64,000 bases of DNA from Pseudomonas sp. GV085 (GCF_003050925.1 NZ_QAOV01000020.1:1-64000); one strand, 5' to 3'; positions 24,531 to 33,752 are shown, numbered from the stretch's first letter. Notes: generated from the sequence alone by a model not told the origin. Made by a program: numbers and translations.

Positions 24531-26504
24531 TCAAGGCGTGACGATATTGAACTGCGGCGCGAAGGTATCGAGGCTGCTCATCAACTCCCCAAGCTTCTTG
24601 CCATTGCCTTGCAACTTGATCAGGCCTTTCTGGATCGCTGTCGGGATATCCAGTTGCTTGAGGCTGATCTGTTCCAGGGTGGCCTTGGTCATGTTCACAC
24701 TGGCGTCCGCCTGGGGATTGAGCCCGGCACGGTGGGTCAGCACTCCATTGCGCAGGGTCAGGTTGAAGTCCTTGTTCTGATCCTCGAAAGTCCAGTTCAG
24801 GGTCAGGTCATGGCCTACAGCCTTTTCACTGTCCAGACGAACCGCCAGGAAGTCGAAGAACATCTGCGGGCTCATCGCCCGCACCATGTCCACCGATACC
24901 GAAGTGCCCGCTTGGGGCGGCACGCCGTTGCGCAGTTCCATGGCACCGGTCAGGTACATGTTGCGCCAGGTGGCGTTTTCACTTTGATAGCCCATTTGCT
25001 CCAGCGCCTGGGCCTGGGCTTTGCGCGCATCGCCGTTGTCCGGGTTGGCGAACAGCAACTGATTGCCCAGTTGCGCGGCCCAGCGGTATTCACCCTTGGC
25101 CATTGCCGCCTGCATTTTCCCCAGCACGGCCGCGTCGCCGCCCATGGCTTCGACCGAACGCTTGGCCGTTTCTACCGGTGGCAGTGGATTGAGGTTGGCC
25201 GGATTACCGTCATAGAAACCCATGTAGCGCTGATACACCGCGCGGGTGTTGAAACTCAGTGAGCCGTAGTAGCCACGGGTGTACCACTTCTGGTCGAGGG
25301 TGCCGGGCAGCTTCTTGATCGAATCGGCGACTTCCAGCGACGTCAGGCCCTGATTCAGCAAGTGCAGGGTGCGGTCGTTGAGGAAGGCGTACATGTCGCG
25401 CTGGTCGGCGAGGAAGGTGCGGATGCGCTCGCCGCCCCAGGTCGGCCAGTTGTGCTGGGCGAACAACACATCGCTCTTGTCACCGTAACGCGCCAGGCTG
25501 CTGTCCAGGTACTCTGCCCAAGCCTTGGCGTCACGCACCTGGGCGCCGCGGGGGGTGAGGATGTTGTGCATCATTTGCGTGGCGTTTTCCGCCATGCACA
25601 AGGCGCGCAACTGCGGCAGGTACAGGTTCATCTCCGCCGGTGCTTCGGTGCCCGGGGTCAACTGGAACTCCACGTCGAGGCCTGCGATGGTGCGGGTTTC
25701 CAGCTCCTTGTCGATCAGGTCGGTGGGCGGGATCAAGGTGACGGTGCCGCCGCTCGGCGTGCTCTTGCCCAAGCCGGCATCGACCTGGCCTTTTTCGCCA
25801 CGGGGCAACAGGCTGCCGAACTGGAACTGTGCGCGGCGGCTCATGGCGTTGCCGGCGTAGACGTTCTCGCTCATCACGTGTTCCATGAACCCGGTGGGGG
25901 CGAACACCTTGACCTTGCCGGCCTTGACGTCGGCCTCGTCGATGACCCCGCGCACGCCACCGAAGTGGTCGACGTGGGTATGGCTGTAGATCACCGCCAC
26001 CACCGGTTTGTGCGGACGGTTCTGGTAGTACAGGTCCAGTGCCGCCTTGGCGGTTTCGGCCATGGTCAACGGGTCAATGATGATCAGGCCGTCGTCACCT
26101 TCGATGATGGTCATGTTGGCCAGATCGAGGCCGCGAACCTGATACAGCCGTGGGCTGACTTCAAACAGTCCGGCATGGGCGCTGAGCTGGGCCAGGCGCC
26201 ACAGGCTCGGGTTGACTGACTCCGGGGCCTGATCCTTGCCGAGGAAGTCATAGGCCTGGATATCCCAGATGACCTTGCCCGAGGCGTCCTTGACCTGGCC
26301 CTTGAACGGCGCGATCAGGCCCTTGGTGACCGACTCGTAGTCGGTGCGGTCGGTGAAGGGTAGTTGTTGCAGCACGGCGGCGTTACTGGCCGAGGTTTGC
26401 GGGCTGGCCGCGACCGGTGCGTCGGCGGCGACCACCGATTGCGCAAGGCAGGCAGTGATCAGGCAAGCGAGCAGCCCACGAGGGCTCAAGGTGAAACGAG
26501 GCAT
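24531..26504 (-). CDS. Exported alkyl sulfatase (SdsA1-type, MBL fold)
   Basis: A 657-residue periplasmic or secreted enzyme releasing sulfate from alkyl sulfates such as SDS. The signal peptide is residues 1-26 (SVVA-AD). The zinc motif HTHVDH is at 175-180, with MAENATQMMHNILTPRGAQVRD and LFAQHNWPTWGGERI downstream. A dimerisation domain and a C-terminal SCP-2-like domain (about 530-657) complete the usual layout and length. Start ATG 26504 has GGAG nine bases upstream. No LysR-type SdsB regulator is adjacent. The product, a fatty alcohol, would enter beta-oxidation. Confidence 0.93.
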   Translation of the reverse strand: MPRFTLSPRGLLACLITACLAQSVVAADAPVAASPQTSASNAAVLQQLPFTDRTDYESVTKGLIAPFKGQVKDASGKVIWDIQAYDFLGKDQAPESVNPSLWRLAQLSAHAGLFEVSPRLYQVRGLDLANMTIIEGDDGLIIIDPLTMAETAKAALDLYYQNRPHKPVVAVIYSHTHVDHFGGVRGVIDEADVKAGKVKVFAPTGFMEHVMSENVYAGNAMSRRAQFQFGSLLPRGEKGQVDAGLGKSTPSGGTVTLIPPTDLIDKELETRTIAGLDVEFQLTPGTEAPAEMNLYLPQLRALCMAENATQMMHNILTPRGAQVRDAKAWAEYLDSSLARYGDKSDVLFAQHNWPTWGGERIRTFLADQRDMYAFLNDRTLHLLNQGLTSLEVADSIKKLPGTLDQKWYTRGYYGSLSFNTRAVYQRYMGFYDGNPANLNPLPPVETAKRSVEAMGGDAAVLGKMQAAMAKGEYRWAAQLGNQLLFANPDNGDARKAQAQALEQMGYQSENATWRNMYLTGAMELRNGVPPQAGTSVSVDMVRAMSPQMFFDFLAVRLDSEKAVGHDLTLNWTFEDQNKDFNLTLRNGVLTHRAGLNPQADASVNMTKATLEQISLKQLDIPTAIQKGLIKLQGNGKKLGELMSSLDTFAPQFNIVTP

Positions 26505-26641
26505 GATGTCTCCGTTTTTTATCGTTATGGTCAGACCAGCTTCGAGAGTAGGGCGGGGCTCGGGCAGGGCAATCATCAGCAACGGACAAAAAACATTCAG
26601 GGCCGCTATTCTTGGACCAGGCATATCCAGCAGGTTGACCC

Positions 26642-27310
26642 ATGCTTGAAGTCCATGGCGTTTTCAAAAGCTACACCACCCCGCAGGGGCCGCTGCCGGT
26701 GCTGCAAGGCGTCGATCTGACGCTCAGGCCCGGCAGCAGCCTGGCACTGATGGGCGAGTCGGGCAGTGGCAAAAGCACCTTGCTGCACCTGATCGCCGGG
26801 CTGGACCGGATCGATCGCGGCAGCATTCGCAGTGGCGGGCATCGTCTGGAGCAGATGAATGAAGGGCAACTGGCGAACTGGCGCCGCACGGAAATCGGCC
26901 TGGTGTTCCAGCAGTTCAACCTGATTGGCAGCCTGCGGGTCGAAGACAACCTGGCGATTCAGGCGCGTCTGGCCGGGCGCCATGACCCACACTGGCAGGC
27001 GCATCTGGTGCAGCGCCTGGGCCTGGGCGAGTTGCTGCGGCGCTACCCGGAGCAACTGTCCGGCGGCCAGCAGCAACGGGTTGCGCTGGGGCGGGCGCTG
27101 GCGTCGCGCCCGCAACTGCTGCTGGCCGACGAGCCCACCGGCAGCCTCGATGAAACCACCGCCGCCGAGGTGTTGCAGTTGCTGCTGGAATTGCTTGACG
27201 ACAGTCCCACCAGCCTGTTGATGGTCACCCACAGTCCCGGCGTGGCGGCGCGGCTGGCGGAAAAAGCGCTGCTGTGCGGTGGTCGTCTTGCCGGTGTGGG
27301 GGCGCGCTGA
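26642..27310 (+). CDS. ABC transporter ATP-binding protein (LolD/MacB type)
   Basis: A 222-residue ATPase with Walker A GESGSGKSTL (about 39-48), signature LSGGQQQRVALGRAL and Walker B LLLADEPTGSLDE. The family serves FtsX-type permeases that act on envelope substrates (LolCDE, MacB). The permease gene starts one base after its stop codon, and a lipocalin-like lipoprotein follows; the order recalls AttEFGH of Vibrio and Agrobacterium. It diverges from the alkylsulfatase. Confidence 0.93.
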   Translation: MLEVHGVFKSYTTPQGPLPVLQGVDLTLRPGSSLALMGESGSGKSTLLHLIAGLDRIDRGSIRSGGHRLEQMNEGQLANWRRTEIGLVFQQFNLIGSLRVEDNLAIQARLAGRHDPHWQAHLVQRLGLGELLRRYPEQLSGGQQQRVALGRALASRPQLLLADEPTGSLDETTAAEVLQLLLELLDDSPTSLLMVTHSPGVAARLAEKALLCGGRLAGVGAR

Positions 27311-27311
27311 C

Positions 27312-29783
27312 ATGCGCATTTTTGGCGAAACCCTGCGCGCTCTGCTCAGCCACTGGCGGCAGCACCCGGTGCAGTTTTTCAGTGTGCTGACCGGGTTGTG
27401 GCTGGCCACCAGCCTGCTGACCGGCGTCCAGGCACTCAACAGCCAGGCCCGCGACAGCTATGCCCGCGCCAGTCAGTTGATCGGCGGCGAACCTCAGGCC
27501 AGTCTCGGTGCACCCGGTGGCGGCACGTTCACGCAGCAATGGTTTATCGATCTGCGCCGAGCGGGGTGGCCGGTGTCACCGGTACTGCAAGGGCGAGTCA
27601 CGCTCAAAGGCCATGAAGAGCAGCGCTTGCAGTTGATGGGCATCGAGCCGGTGTCGCTGCCGGCGGGCGCGGCGGTGGCCGGGCAGGCCCTGGCGATTGA
27701 GCAGGTGGTCGATTTTTTCAGCCCGCCGGGCACTACCTGGATATCGTCGCAAACCTTGCAGGCACTGGGTTTGCGTGAGGGTGACCAGCCCTTGACCCTG
27801 GCTGGCGCGGCACTGCCGCCGTTGCATGTGCAGGCCGATATGGCACCCGGTGTGCTGCTGGTGGACATCGGTTTTGCCCAGCAGATTCTGGGGTTGCCGG
27901 ATCAGTTGTCGCGTCTGCTGTTGCCGAAGGACTTCACTGCGCCGCTGCCGGATTCGCTCAAGGGGCAGCTGCAACTCAAGAGCGCCGGTGAAGAAAACAA
28001 CCTGGCGCGCCTGACCGAAAGCTTTCACCTTAACCTCGATGCCCTGGGGGGGCTGTCGTTCGTGGTTGGTCTGTTCATCGTGCACGCCGCCATCGGGTTG
28101 GCACTGGAGCAGCGACGAGGCTTGCTCCGGACCTTGCGTGCCTGCGGTGTGAGTGCGCGGATGCTGATCGCTTGTCTCGCCGTCGAATTGGGTGGGCTGG
28201 CCCTGATCGGCGGTGTAGCCGGGGTGGTCAGCGGCTACCTGCTGGCCGGTGTGCTGTTGCCCGATGTCGCCGCCAGCCTGCGTGGCTTGTACGGCGCCGA
28301 AGTGGCGGGGCAGTTGAGCCTCAGCCTGTCGTGGTGGTTGAGCGGTATCGGCTTGAGCCTGATCGGCGCGTTGCTGGCCGGTGCCAGCAGCCTGTTGCGG
28401 GCGGCGCGCTTGCCCTTGCTGGCGCTGGCCGACCCGCAAGCCTGGCATCAGGCCCATGCCCGCTGGTTGCGACGCCAGGGCGGGGTGGCGGCAATGGCCG
28501 GGGCGATCGCGTTGCTGGCGCTGACTTTCGGTGACAGCCTGGTCATTGGCTTCGTGTTGATGGCGGCGCTGTTGATCGGTGCCGCACTGGCACTGCCGGT
28601 GGTGCTCAGTTCGCTGCTCAGTCTCGGTTCGCAGCGCAGTCGCTCGGTGCTCGGCCAGTGGTTTGTCGCCGATTGCCGCCAGCAACTGCCGGCCCTGAGC
28701 CTGGCGTTGATGGCGCTGCTGCTGGCCATGGCGGCGAATATCGGGGCCGGCAGCATGACCGCGGGGTTCCGCCAAACCTTCAGCGACTGGCTTGAGCAAC
28801 GGCTGACGGCCGAGCTTTACCTAAACCCACAGAACCCGGCCCAGGCCCGGGAGCTGCACAACTGGCTCAACCAGCAGCCGCAACTGGCGGCAGTGCTGCC
28901 CAACTGGCAGGTGTCGATCCAGTTGCAGGGCTGGCCGACGGACCTGTCCGGGATCATCGACCACCCGACCTATCGCCAGCACTGGCCGTTGCTCGAAGCC
29001 TTGGGCGACAACCCTTGGGAGCGACTGGCCAAGGACGATGCGGTGATGCTCAGCGAGCAACTGGCCCGGCGCCTGCGCGTGCAGCTCGGCGATCAACTGA
29101 CGCTGCCGACGCCAACCGGCCCGTGGTCGCCGCGGATCGTCGGGATCTACGCCGACTACGGCAATCCCAAGGGCCACATTCTGGTCAATATCAATCACCT
29201 GCTGCGCGGCTGGCCGCAATTGGCACCGAGCCGCTTCAACCTGCGCATCGAGCCGGCGTCGATCCCGGCGTTCGTCGCGGCGCTGCAGGCGCGTTTTACC
29301 CTCGACGACAGCCGCATCGTCGATCAGGCGCGGCTCAAGGGTTGGTCCACGCAGGTTTTCGAACGCACTTTCGCCGCCACCGCCGCGCTCAATAGCCTGA
29401 CGCTGTGCGTGGCCGGGGTGGCGCTGTTCATCAGTCTGTTGACCCAAAGCCAGAGCCGTCTCGGGCAACTGGCGCCACTGTGGGCACTGGGGGTGACACG
29501 TCGGCATTTGATGTTGCTCAACCTCGGGCAAACCTGGTTGCTGGCGCTGCTGACCCTGGTGCTGGCGTTACCGCTGGGCATCGCCCTGGCGTGGTGCCTG
29601 GACACGGTGATCAACGTGCAGGCCTTTGGCTGGCGCCTGCCGTTGCGGGTGTTTCCATGGCAACTGTTGCAATTGATGGGGCTGGCGCTGGTGGCGACGC
29701 TGCTGGCCTCGGCCTGGCCGTTGTACCGTTTGTACCGCACGCAACCGGCGGACCTGCTGCGGACGTTTGCCCATGAAGATTAA
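27312..29783 (+). CDS. ABC transporter permease, FtsX/MacB family (double-unit)
   Basis: An 823-residue inner-membrane protein with two FtsX-like units. N-terminal helix about 20-40, large periplasmic domain, a block of helices around 255-430 (FVVGLFIVHAAIGLALEQRRGLLRTLRACG is the first FtsX motif), a middle segment of four or more helices, a second periplasmic domain (about 495-680), and terminal helices. The two halves look like the fusion of AttF- and AttG-type permeases into one chain. It overlaps the lipoprotein gene that follows by 11 bases. The substrate is unknown, and export of a lipid or lipoprotein is only likely by family. Confidence 0.9.
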   Translation: MRIFGETLRALLSHWRQHPVQFFSVLTGLWLATSLLTGVQALNSQARDSYARASQLIGGEPQASLGAPGGGTFTQQWFIDLRRAGWPVSPVLQGRVTLKGHEEQRLQLMGIEPVSLPAGAAVAGQALAIEQVVDFFSPPGTTWISSQTLQALGLREGDQPLTLAGAALPPLHVQADMAPGVLLVDIGFAQQILGLPDQLSRLLLPKDFTAPLPDSLKGQLQLKSAGEENNLARLTESFHLNLDALGGLSFVVGLFIVHAAIGLALEQRRGLLRTLRACGVSARMLIACLAVELGGLALIGGVAGVVSGYLLAGVLLPDVAASLRGLYGAEVAGQLSLSLSWWLSGIGLSLIGALLAGASSLLRAARLPLLALADPQAWHQAHARWLRRQGGVAAMAGAIALLALTFGDSLVIGFVLMAALLIGAALALPVVLSSLLSLGSQRSRSVLGQWFVADCRQQLPALSLALMALLLAMAANIGAGSMTAGFRQTFSDWLEQRLTAELYLNPQNPAQARELHNWLNQQPQLAAVLPNWQVSIQLQGWPTDLSGIIDHPTYRQHWPLLEALGDNPWERLAKDDAVMLSEQLARRLRVQLGDQLTLPTPTGPWSPRIVGIYADYGNPKGHILVNINHLLRGWPQLAPSRFNLRIEPASIPAFVAALQARFTLDDSRIVDQARLKGWSTQVFERTFAATAALNSLTLCVAGVALFISLLTQSQSRLGQLAPLWALGVTRRHLMLLNLGQTWLLALLTLVLALPLGIALAWCLDTVINVQAFGWRLPLRVFPWQLLQLMGLALVATLLASAWPLYRLYRTQPADLLRTFAHED

Positions 29784-30846
29784 AGCCTGCGTGTTGCTCC
29801 TGGCGCTGCTGGCGAGCGGTTGCGATCAACCGGCACCGGTAGAAAAGGGTTTTGCCGGGCTGGGTAACCAGGCAGCTGCGTTCACGAAGGTGGTGCCCGG
29901 TCGGGTGTTCAGCTTCCCGGCGGATCACGGCCCGCACGACGGCTTTCGCATCGAATGGTGGTACGTCACGGCCAATCTGAAGGACGATCAGGGGCATGAG
30001 TTCGGCGCGCAATGGACGTTGTTCCGCAGTGCCTTGAAAGCCACCCCCGAGGTGGCGGGTTGGCAGAATCAGACGATCTGGCTCGGTCACGCGGCGGTGA
30101 CATCGGCGACGGTGCATCACGCGGCTGAACGCTATGCTCGTGGTGGCGTCGGTCAGGCCGGTGTCAGCGTCGCGCCGTTCAATGCGTGGATCGACGACTG
30201 GCAGTTACGCAGCCAGGCGACTGCCGACGACCCGTTGGCCGACCTGCAGCTCAGTGCTCGTAACCGGCGTTTCAGCTACCGGTTGCGGTTGACCTCGACA
30301 GGTCCGCTGGTGCTTCAGGGGGACCAGGGGTTCAGCCAGAAATCCGAGCAGGGTCAGGCCTCGTATTACTACAGCCAGCCGTTTTTCCAGGCCAGCGGCA
30401 CGCTGGACATCGACGGCCAGACCTTTCAGGTCAGTGGCCCGGCCTGGCTTGACCGCGAATGGAGCAGCCAGCCCCTGACAGGCAATCAGACCGGTTGGGA
30501 CTGGTTCTCCCTGCACCTGGACAGCGGCGAGCAGGTGATGCTGTATCGCATGCGGCAAAAGGACGGCGAGCCTTACCTCATCGGCACCTGGATCGACGCC
30601 CGGGGCCAGACACAATTGCTGCGCGCCAGCGACATCAGCCTCGCGCCACAAGACACCGCCCGCGTGGCAGGACGCGAGATGCCCGTGCGCTGGTCGATCA
30701 AGATCCCCGCCAGACACCTCGATATCGCCATCACCGCGCTCAATCCCCAGGCCTGGATGGACTTGCGCATTCCATATTGGGAAGGCCCGGTGCGCCTCAG
30801 TGGCAGTCATGCAGGGAACGGATATCTGGAAATGACCGGGTACTAG
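29773..30846 (+). CDS. AttH/CrtC-like lipocalin-domain lipoprotein
   Basis: A 357-residue protein with a lipoprotein signal (LLLALLASGCDQP, Cys near 17). Two lipocalin-like beta domains of the CrtC/AttH family follow: an early IEWWYVTANLKDDQGHEFGAQWTLFR and a later GPAWLDREWSSQPL. The family was named for hydroxyneurosporene synthase, but these carotenoid-free members are paired with ABC exporters. ATG 29773 lies inside the permease gene, giving coupled translation. It may receive or shape a hydrophobic substrate exported by the transporter; the catalytic role is unproven. Confidence 0.9.
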   Translation: MKIKACVLLLALLASGCDQPAPVEKGFAGLGNQAAAFTKVVPGRVFSFPADHGPHDGFRIEWWYVTANLKDDQGHEFGAQWTLFRSALKATPEVAGWQNQTIWLGHAAVTSATVHHAAERYARGGVGQAGVSVAPFNAWIDDWQLRSQATADDPLADLQLSARNRRFSYRLRLTSTGPLVLQGDQGFSQKSEQGQASYYYSQPFFQASGTLDIDGQTFQVSGPAWLDREWSSQPLTGNQTGWDWFSLHLDSGEQVMLYRMRQKDGEPYLIGTWIDARGQTQLLRASDISLAPQDTARVAGREMPVRWSIKIPARHLDIAITALNPQAWMDLRIPYWEGPVRLSGSHAGNGYLEMTGY

Positions 30847-30852
30847 GGCAAA

Positions 30853-31026
30853 GCTGTTCAGTTAAGCGAATGTGGTCCTCTGTAGGAGCAGCCGGTCGAC
30901 GCTCGATTGCTCGCGATGGTCGTTAACGATAACGCGTATTTACTGGCTAAACGCGGCGCACTTGAATCCATCGTCGGAACGCCGCCCGGAGCAAGCTCGC
31001 TCCTACAATTTCCTTAAGTGAACAGC
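30853..31026 (+). repeat. Extended REPIN with outer inverted repeat
   Basis: A REPIN (30881-31007) whose arms carry variant inserts (GCCGGTCGACGCTCGATTGC on the left, CGTCGGAACGCCGCCCGGAG on the right). It is flanked by a further inverted repeat: GCTGTTCAGTTAAGCGAA on the left and TTCCTTAAGTGAACAGC on the right. The same outer sequence occurs around the REPIN at 32088-32200. Confidence 0.8.
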
Positions 31027-31173
31027 ATTGTGGGTACTAGGGGGCTTGTGCAAGGAATATCACCGCCCTGGCGCGACCACTCGCTGAACAGCGTCTATGC
31101 TCACTCGCACACACGGCGTTGAGCCCGTTTTCAACGCCGTTTGTTGCCATCAATCACAGGGAAAGTTCTGTCT

Positions 31174-31752
31174 ATGAAACGCCACGCACTGAGCAAAGCC
31201 ATCACCCTCGCAACCTTGCTGTCTGCCGCCAGTTTTGGCGCAGTTGCCGCCGATATTCCGCTGTCCGAAGTCGTGGTGGCCGATCAAGTCTCCACCAAAG
31301 TCGTTTCGGTTGATGCCGCGAACCATTCCGTGGTTCTAAAAGGCCCGCAGGGTAACGAGTTCCCGGTGCAGTTGACCGACAAGGCGAAAAACCTCGATAA
31401 CCTCAAGGCCGGCGATACGGTGGACATTACGGTCACCAGCGCCGTTGCAGCCTACCTCGACACCGATATCGACAAAGGCCTGCCCGGCACCGCCGAAGCC
31501 ATTGGCGAAATTCGCGCAGCGCCAGGCAGCGCCAACCCGGGTGGCGAAGCTTATCGTCAGGTGAAAGTGCAGTTGAAAATCACCCACATTGACGTGAAGA
31601 AAAACCAGGTGACCTTCGAAAACCCGGAAGGCCAGTCCAAGACTGTTGACGTCAAACGACCTGAAGTCCAGGCCAAACTCAAGGACTTGAAAGTCGGGCA
31701 AAGCGTGAACGTGGTTTATACCGATGTATTGACGGTGACCAGCCAGCACTAA
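31174..31752 (+). CDS. Periplasmic protein of unknown function
   Basis: A 192-residue exported protein. The signal peptide covers about 1-25 (SFGAVAADIP, cleavage near AVAA). The mature part has two repeated units, each a short beta segment resembling KVVSVDAANHSVVLKGPQG and THIDVKKNQVTFENPEGQ, each followed by a LKAGDTVDITVTSA or LKVGQSVNVVYTDV segment. This suggests two copies of a small beta-barrel (OB-like) domain. I do not recognise a named family. The gene is isolated. ATG 31174 is chosen for the signal peptide; the ribosome-binding site is weak. Confidence 0.78.
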   Translation: MKRHALSKAITLATLLSAASFGAVAADIPLSEVVVADQVSTKVVSVDAANHSVVLKGPQGNEFPVQLTDKAKNLDNLKAGDTVDITVTSAVAAYLDTDIDKGLPGTAEAIGEIRAAPGSANPGGEAYRQVKVQLKITHIDVKKNQVTFENPEGQSKTVDVKRPEVQAKLKDLKVGQSVNVVYTDVLTVTSQH

Positions 31753-31943
31753 TATTGGCTCTGAACGGGTTGATTGTTTTTGTGCAGGTTTTGTACAGGA
31801 ATAATCAACTCGTATGGCCGAACTGGTGAGTTTGTGGCTCGGTGCGGGATAGGATTTACGTCGACATTTTATTACATATGATGTCGATAAATTTCATCTT
31901 TGCCCCACCGACATATTTAGCCACTTCTACTAAAATACTTTCC

Positions 31944-32013
31944 GTTCGCCCAGTGCAAGGCTCTTTACCAGTGCATGGATTGCCGAGGCCAGTGCACTGG
32001 GCGAACACTTTTT
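31944..32013 (+). terminator. Long-loop inverted repeat followed by T-tract (possible sRNA 3' end)
   Basis: GTTCGCCCAGTGCA (31944-31957) is perfectly complementary to TGCACTGGGCGAAC (31993-32006), and CTTTTTTT follows. The 35-base loop contains a further CCAGTGCATGG. The layout fits an intrinsic terminator or the 3' end of a small RNA. No gene on the plus strand ends nearby other than the one at 31752. Confidence 0.5.
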
Positions 32014-32062
32014 TTGCTGTTTTGAAAGTTTCGGATATAAAAAAACAGGCGACCAACAGGCG

Positions 32063-32234
32063 CTAATGCCAGTCAGTTAAGGACTCTGTAGGAGCGAGCT
32101 TGCTCCGGGCGGCGTTCCGACGATGGACTCAAGAGCGCCGCGTTTAGCCAGTAAACACGCGCTATCGTTAACGACCATCGCGAGCAAGCTCGCTCCTACA
32201 GTGATTCCCTTTCGCTTAACTGATCGGCATTAAC
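32063..32234 (+). repeat. Extended REPIN with outer inverted repeat
   Basis: REPIN at 32088-32200; the left arm TGTAGGAGCGAGCTTGCTCC runs into GGGCGGCGTTCCGACGATGG, the right arm is standard. Outside it GCTAATGCCAGTCAGTTAAG on the left mirrors CGCTTAACTGATCGGCATTA on the right. The TCAGTTAAG part is shared with the element at 30853-31026. Confidence 0.8.
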
Positions 32235-32275
32235 CAACAGGTCGCCCGTTTTTTTATTGAGCGGTGAGAAGTCGT

Positions 32276-33682
32276 TCAGTCATGTTTTTTATTGACTTGA
32301 ACAACATCGGCCAACGCCGCGAAACACTGCTCGATCGAACGCCGCTGGCTGTCGGCATACAGCTGCAGTTCATCGATCGTCGGCCGCCCCAGAGCCTGTT
32401 CGAAGGCTTGCTGGTTGGAGTGAACGCCGTAACGGGTCTGCGCCGCATCCCCAAGGTTCGACTGGAAAATCCCCGCCGCGCTGACCGGCAGGAAGTCTTC
32501 GTACACCAGCGGTTCCACCCGCAGGCAACCGCTGCCGAGCAGGTCTTCCAGGGCGGCGTTTGTCAGGTCACCCGCCGCCAGGCCTTGTTCCGTCACGAAG
32601 TAGCGGAAGTAAGCCAGGCCCTGTTGGCGCATGCCTTCCCAGGTGTCAGGGAATTCGCTGAAGTGCTGCGCCATGAGCGCGTTGTAACGCGCGGCGTTGG
32701 CTTCGTTGGGAAAGTCCTTGAGTTCGTCCCGCGCGGCATTGAGCAAGCGGTCGTACAGTGCCCGGCCTTTGGGCGTTAGAGCGGCACCGCGCTGTTCGAT
32801 TTCGCCGAATCGGGCGCTGTGACTGCCGCGAGCCTGGTTTTGATCGGTGAAGGCAATCGGCTCGTCCAGGGCCTTGAAACTGGTCTGGCGCAACAGGATC
32901 GGACATTGGCGGCGGGGCGGGCCTTCGATCACCGCCTTGGGGGTGATGCCATGGGCCGGCATTTGCGCCTGGACGATGTCGATGTCCAGGGTCCGTGGTG
33001 TCAGGTGGTTGATGTGGGGGCCCTTGAACGCCACCACGTCGGCGATCAGACGATGCTGGGCGCTGAGTTGTCGATACTGCTCGGCAGTGACGGTGGCGCT
33101 GTGGTGCCAGCGAAACGTTTCCAGGGCCTGTTCGACGAATTCCAGGGCTTCCTGCTCGGTCAGGCCACCCCGGGATTCGGCACGTTCGATGAGGGAGAGG
33201 GCCGTGGGGGTGAAGATCGCGCGCTGGTCGAGCATCGACTGGGCGAACGCTCGCAGCTCCAGGTCTTCGATCAATTCCAGGCGCAACAGCGAGGTGAATA
33301 CCCGGAACGGGCTGACCTGCAACGACGCTTCATGCACCGCGCGAAAAGCCGTGGAATGCACCGGCACGCCGGCGGGTGTCAGGTCGTAGTAACCCACCGG
33401 ATGCATGCCCATTACCGCGAACAGGCGGGCGAGGGTCGCCAGTTCAGCGGACGTACCGACGCGGATCGCCCCATGACGCTCCAGGTCCAGGCGCTCGATT
33501 TCGCCGGTGCTCGTGAGCTGTTGTGCGACCTGTGGATCGCTGTCCAGTACGTGACGGTTGGTCTGCTCCACCAGCTCCATCAATGCGCCGTACAACGGCA
33601 CTTCCTCGCGATACATGTCGGACATCGCTTTGGAGAAGCGTTGGCGGATCAGGTCAGGGCTGACGAAGTTCGGGTGGTTCAT
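32276..33682 (-). CDS. hglS: 2-oxoadipate dioxygenase/decarboxylase (DUF1338, YdcJ)
   Basis: A 468-residue Fe(II) enzyme converting 2-oxoadipate to D-2-hydroxyglutarate in D-lysine catabolism, as characterised for HglS of P. putida. Recognised from the overall sequence and length (about 464). Characteristic stretches include GVPVHSTAFRAVHEASLQVSPFRVFTSLL, HINHLTPRTLDID with candidate metal and substrate His residues, and the late RVEPLVYEDFLPVSAAGIFQSNL. AGGA precedes ATG 33682. It is a single gene, and other lysine genes are not nearby. A perfect interrupted repeat (GAAGTT, seven bases, AACTTC) lies upstream at 33753-33771 and could be an operator. Confidence 0.92.
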   Translation of the reverse strand: MNHPNFVSPDLIRQRFSKAMSDMYREEVPLYGALMELVEQTNRHVLDSDPQVAQQLTSTGEIERLDLERHGAIRVGTSAELATLARLFAVMGMHPVGYYDLTPAGVPVHSTAFRAVHEASLQVSPFRVFTSLLRLELIEDLELRAFAQSMLDQRAIFTPTALSLIERAESRGGLTEQEALEFVEQALETFRWHHSATVTAEQYRQLSAQHRLIADVVAFKGPHINHLTPRTLDIDIVQAQMPAHGITPKAVIEGPPRRQCPILLRQTSFKALDEPIAFTDQNQARGSHSARFGEIEQRGAALTPKGRALYDRLLNAARDELKDFPNEANAARYNALMAQHFSEFPDTWEGMRQQGLAYFRYFVTEQGLAAGDLTNAALEDLLGSGCLRVEPLVYEDFLPVSAAGIFQSNLGDAAQTRYGVHSNQQAFEQALGRPTIDELQLYADSQRRSIEQCFAALADVVQVNKKHD

Positions 33683-33752
33683 GAACAGGATTCCTGGCGC
33701 GGTGACGTAAAGGATGGACGAAAGATCGCAGCCTTGAGCGACGCCGACAAAC

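Larger units (their letters stand above)
31753..32275. other. Intergenic region with AT-rich segment, long hairpin and extended REPIN
   Basis: No protein gene is supported. From 31850 to 31945 the sequence is unusually AT-rich for this genome. It is followed by a 14-base-pair inverted repeat with a T-tract (31944-32013) and by an extended REPIN (32063-32234). The AT-rich part plus hairpin is a candidate small RNA. Confidence 0.6.
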
